The notes below the pieces were generated by a model. It made no database searches. It was not told the DNA's origin and saw only the letters and a program-made list of their open reading frames with translations. A DNA stretch of 64,000 nt, from contig NZ_UWFN01000265.1 in the NCBI RefSeq assembly GCF_900602065.1, forward strand, positions 496,001 through 560,000. Direction: 5' to 3'. Source of the DNA: Pseudomonas viridiflava. GTDB lineage: Bacteria; Pseudomonadota; Gammaproteobacteria; Pseudomonadales; Pseudomonadaceae. Both the position numbers and the translations under genes were made by a program. This document shows positions 63,832-64,000 of the stretch, piece by piece; positions within the stretch are counted from its first letter, which is position 1; every line of letters begins with the position of its first letter.

Positions 63832-64000
63832 ATGGCTTTTCGCTCTGCTGGCCCTTCGCAACGCTCGCTTCTGTTTACGCTGGTGATCGTGCTGGGCTGT
63901 GGCTTTCTGGCAACTTCGCTGCTCAGCTATTACGCGTCGCGCACGTCCATTCGCGACAACATCATCAATACCGAGCTGCCGCTGACGTCCGACACCGTGT
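63832..64000 (+). CDS. Membrane signalling protein, N-terminus only (runs off the window)
   Basis: 56 residues are visible from ATG 63832: a positively charged start, one membrane helix (LLFTLVIVLGCGFLATSLLSYY) and the opening SRTSIRDNIINTELPLTSDTV of a periplasmic sensor domain. This opening recalls SiaA-type or other cache-like sensor proteins of Pseudomonas. The output domain lies beyond the window, so the class cannot be stated. Confidence 0.6.
   Translation, partial: MAFRSAGPSQRSLLFTLVIVLGCGFLATSLLSYYASRTSIRDNIINTELPLTSDTV

Overview
The window is a chromosome segment of a Pseudomonas species, most likely from the fluorescens/syringae lineage. The evidence is the gene order nadB / algU-mucA-mucB-mucD-lepA-lepB-rnc-era-recO-pdxJ, the lon-like asrA with a chagasin-type inhibitor, the tctDE-tctCBA-ung block, and at least a dozen Pseudomonas-type REP inverted pairs between genes. 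From memory, much of the order matches P. aeruginosa PA0744-PA0781, with local differences. No mucC lies between mucB and mucD, and no opdH lies between tctD and tctC. cmoAB is inserted next to pdxJ. No rRNA, tRNA, CRISPR array, transposase or prophage was seen.

Layout. 1-2340: the end of an OpgC-type membrane protein and two convergent A+T-rich orphan genes. 2768-5869: an unusual class A penicillin-binding-like protein. 6160-7514: a YqjI/YqjH-like metal-responsive regulator and ferric-chelate reductase. 7688-10910: a Pr6Pr membrane protein, a VF530 protein and a TonB receptor behind a Zur-like box. 11333-15261: OprB porin and PQQ glucose dehydrogenase. 15436-19747 (minus): an operon of cupredoxin-like protein, GGDEF/EAL protein, DUF3034 protein and lipoprotein-type truncated haemoglobin. 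20014-24718: asrA behind a heat-shock type promoter, a chagasin-like inhibitor, and cmoA-cmoB. 24833-35389 (minus): the long algU-to-pdxJ stress and housekeeping cluster. 35886-40192: nadB, ygfX, sdhE, ygfZ and an HDOD protein. 40336-46875: a TctDE two-component system, the TctCBA tricarboxylate transporter and an AbrB-type membrane protein. 46970-49946: ung, an enoyl-CoA hydratase/HIBCH-like protein and two small proteins.

50183-60224 is the most coherent accessory system: a complete guanidine-assimilation locus. It has a sigma-54-like promoter and a guanidine-I (ykkC) riboswitch. These precede an ABC transporter, two urea-carboxylase-associated proteins (carboxyguanidine deiminase), a guanidine/urea carboxylase and allophanate hydrolase. 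The layout suggests two inputs: nitrogen limitation for transcription and guanidine for translation. An 11-nt stretch of the aptamer is perfectly complementary to the Shine-Dalgarno region of the first gene. A REP pair also lies in frame inside the carboxylase gene, so it is translated as an interdomain linker.

60577-63699 encodes a 1040-residue toxin-like protein of the large Pseudomonas dermonecrotic-toxin-like type. Its C-terminal domain carries spaced SSHG and HCRC motifs that resemble a caspase-fold His/Cys dyad. A strong hairpin sits six bases before its start codon. The window ends in the N-terminus of a membrane signalling protein.
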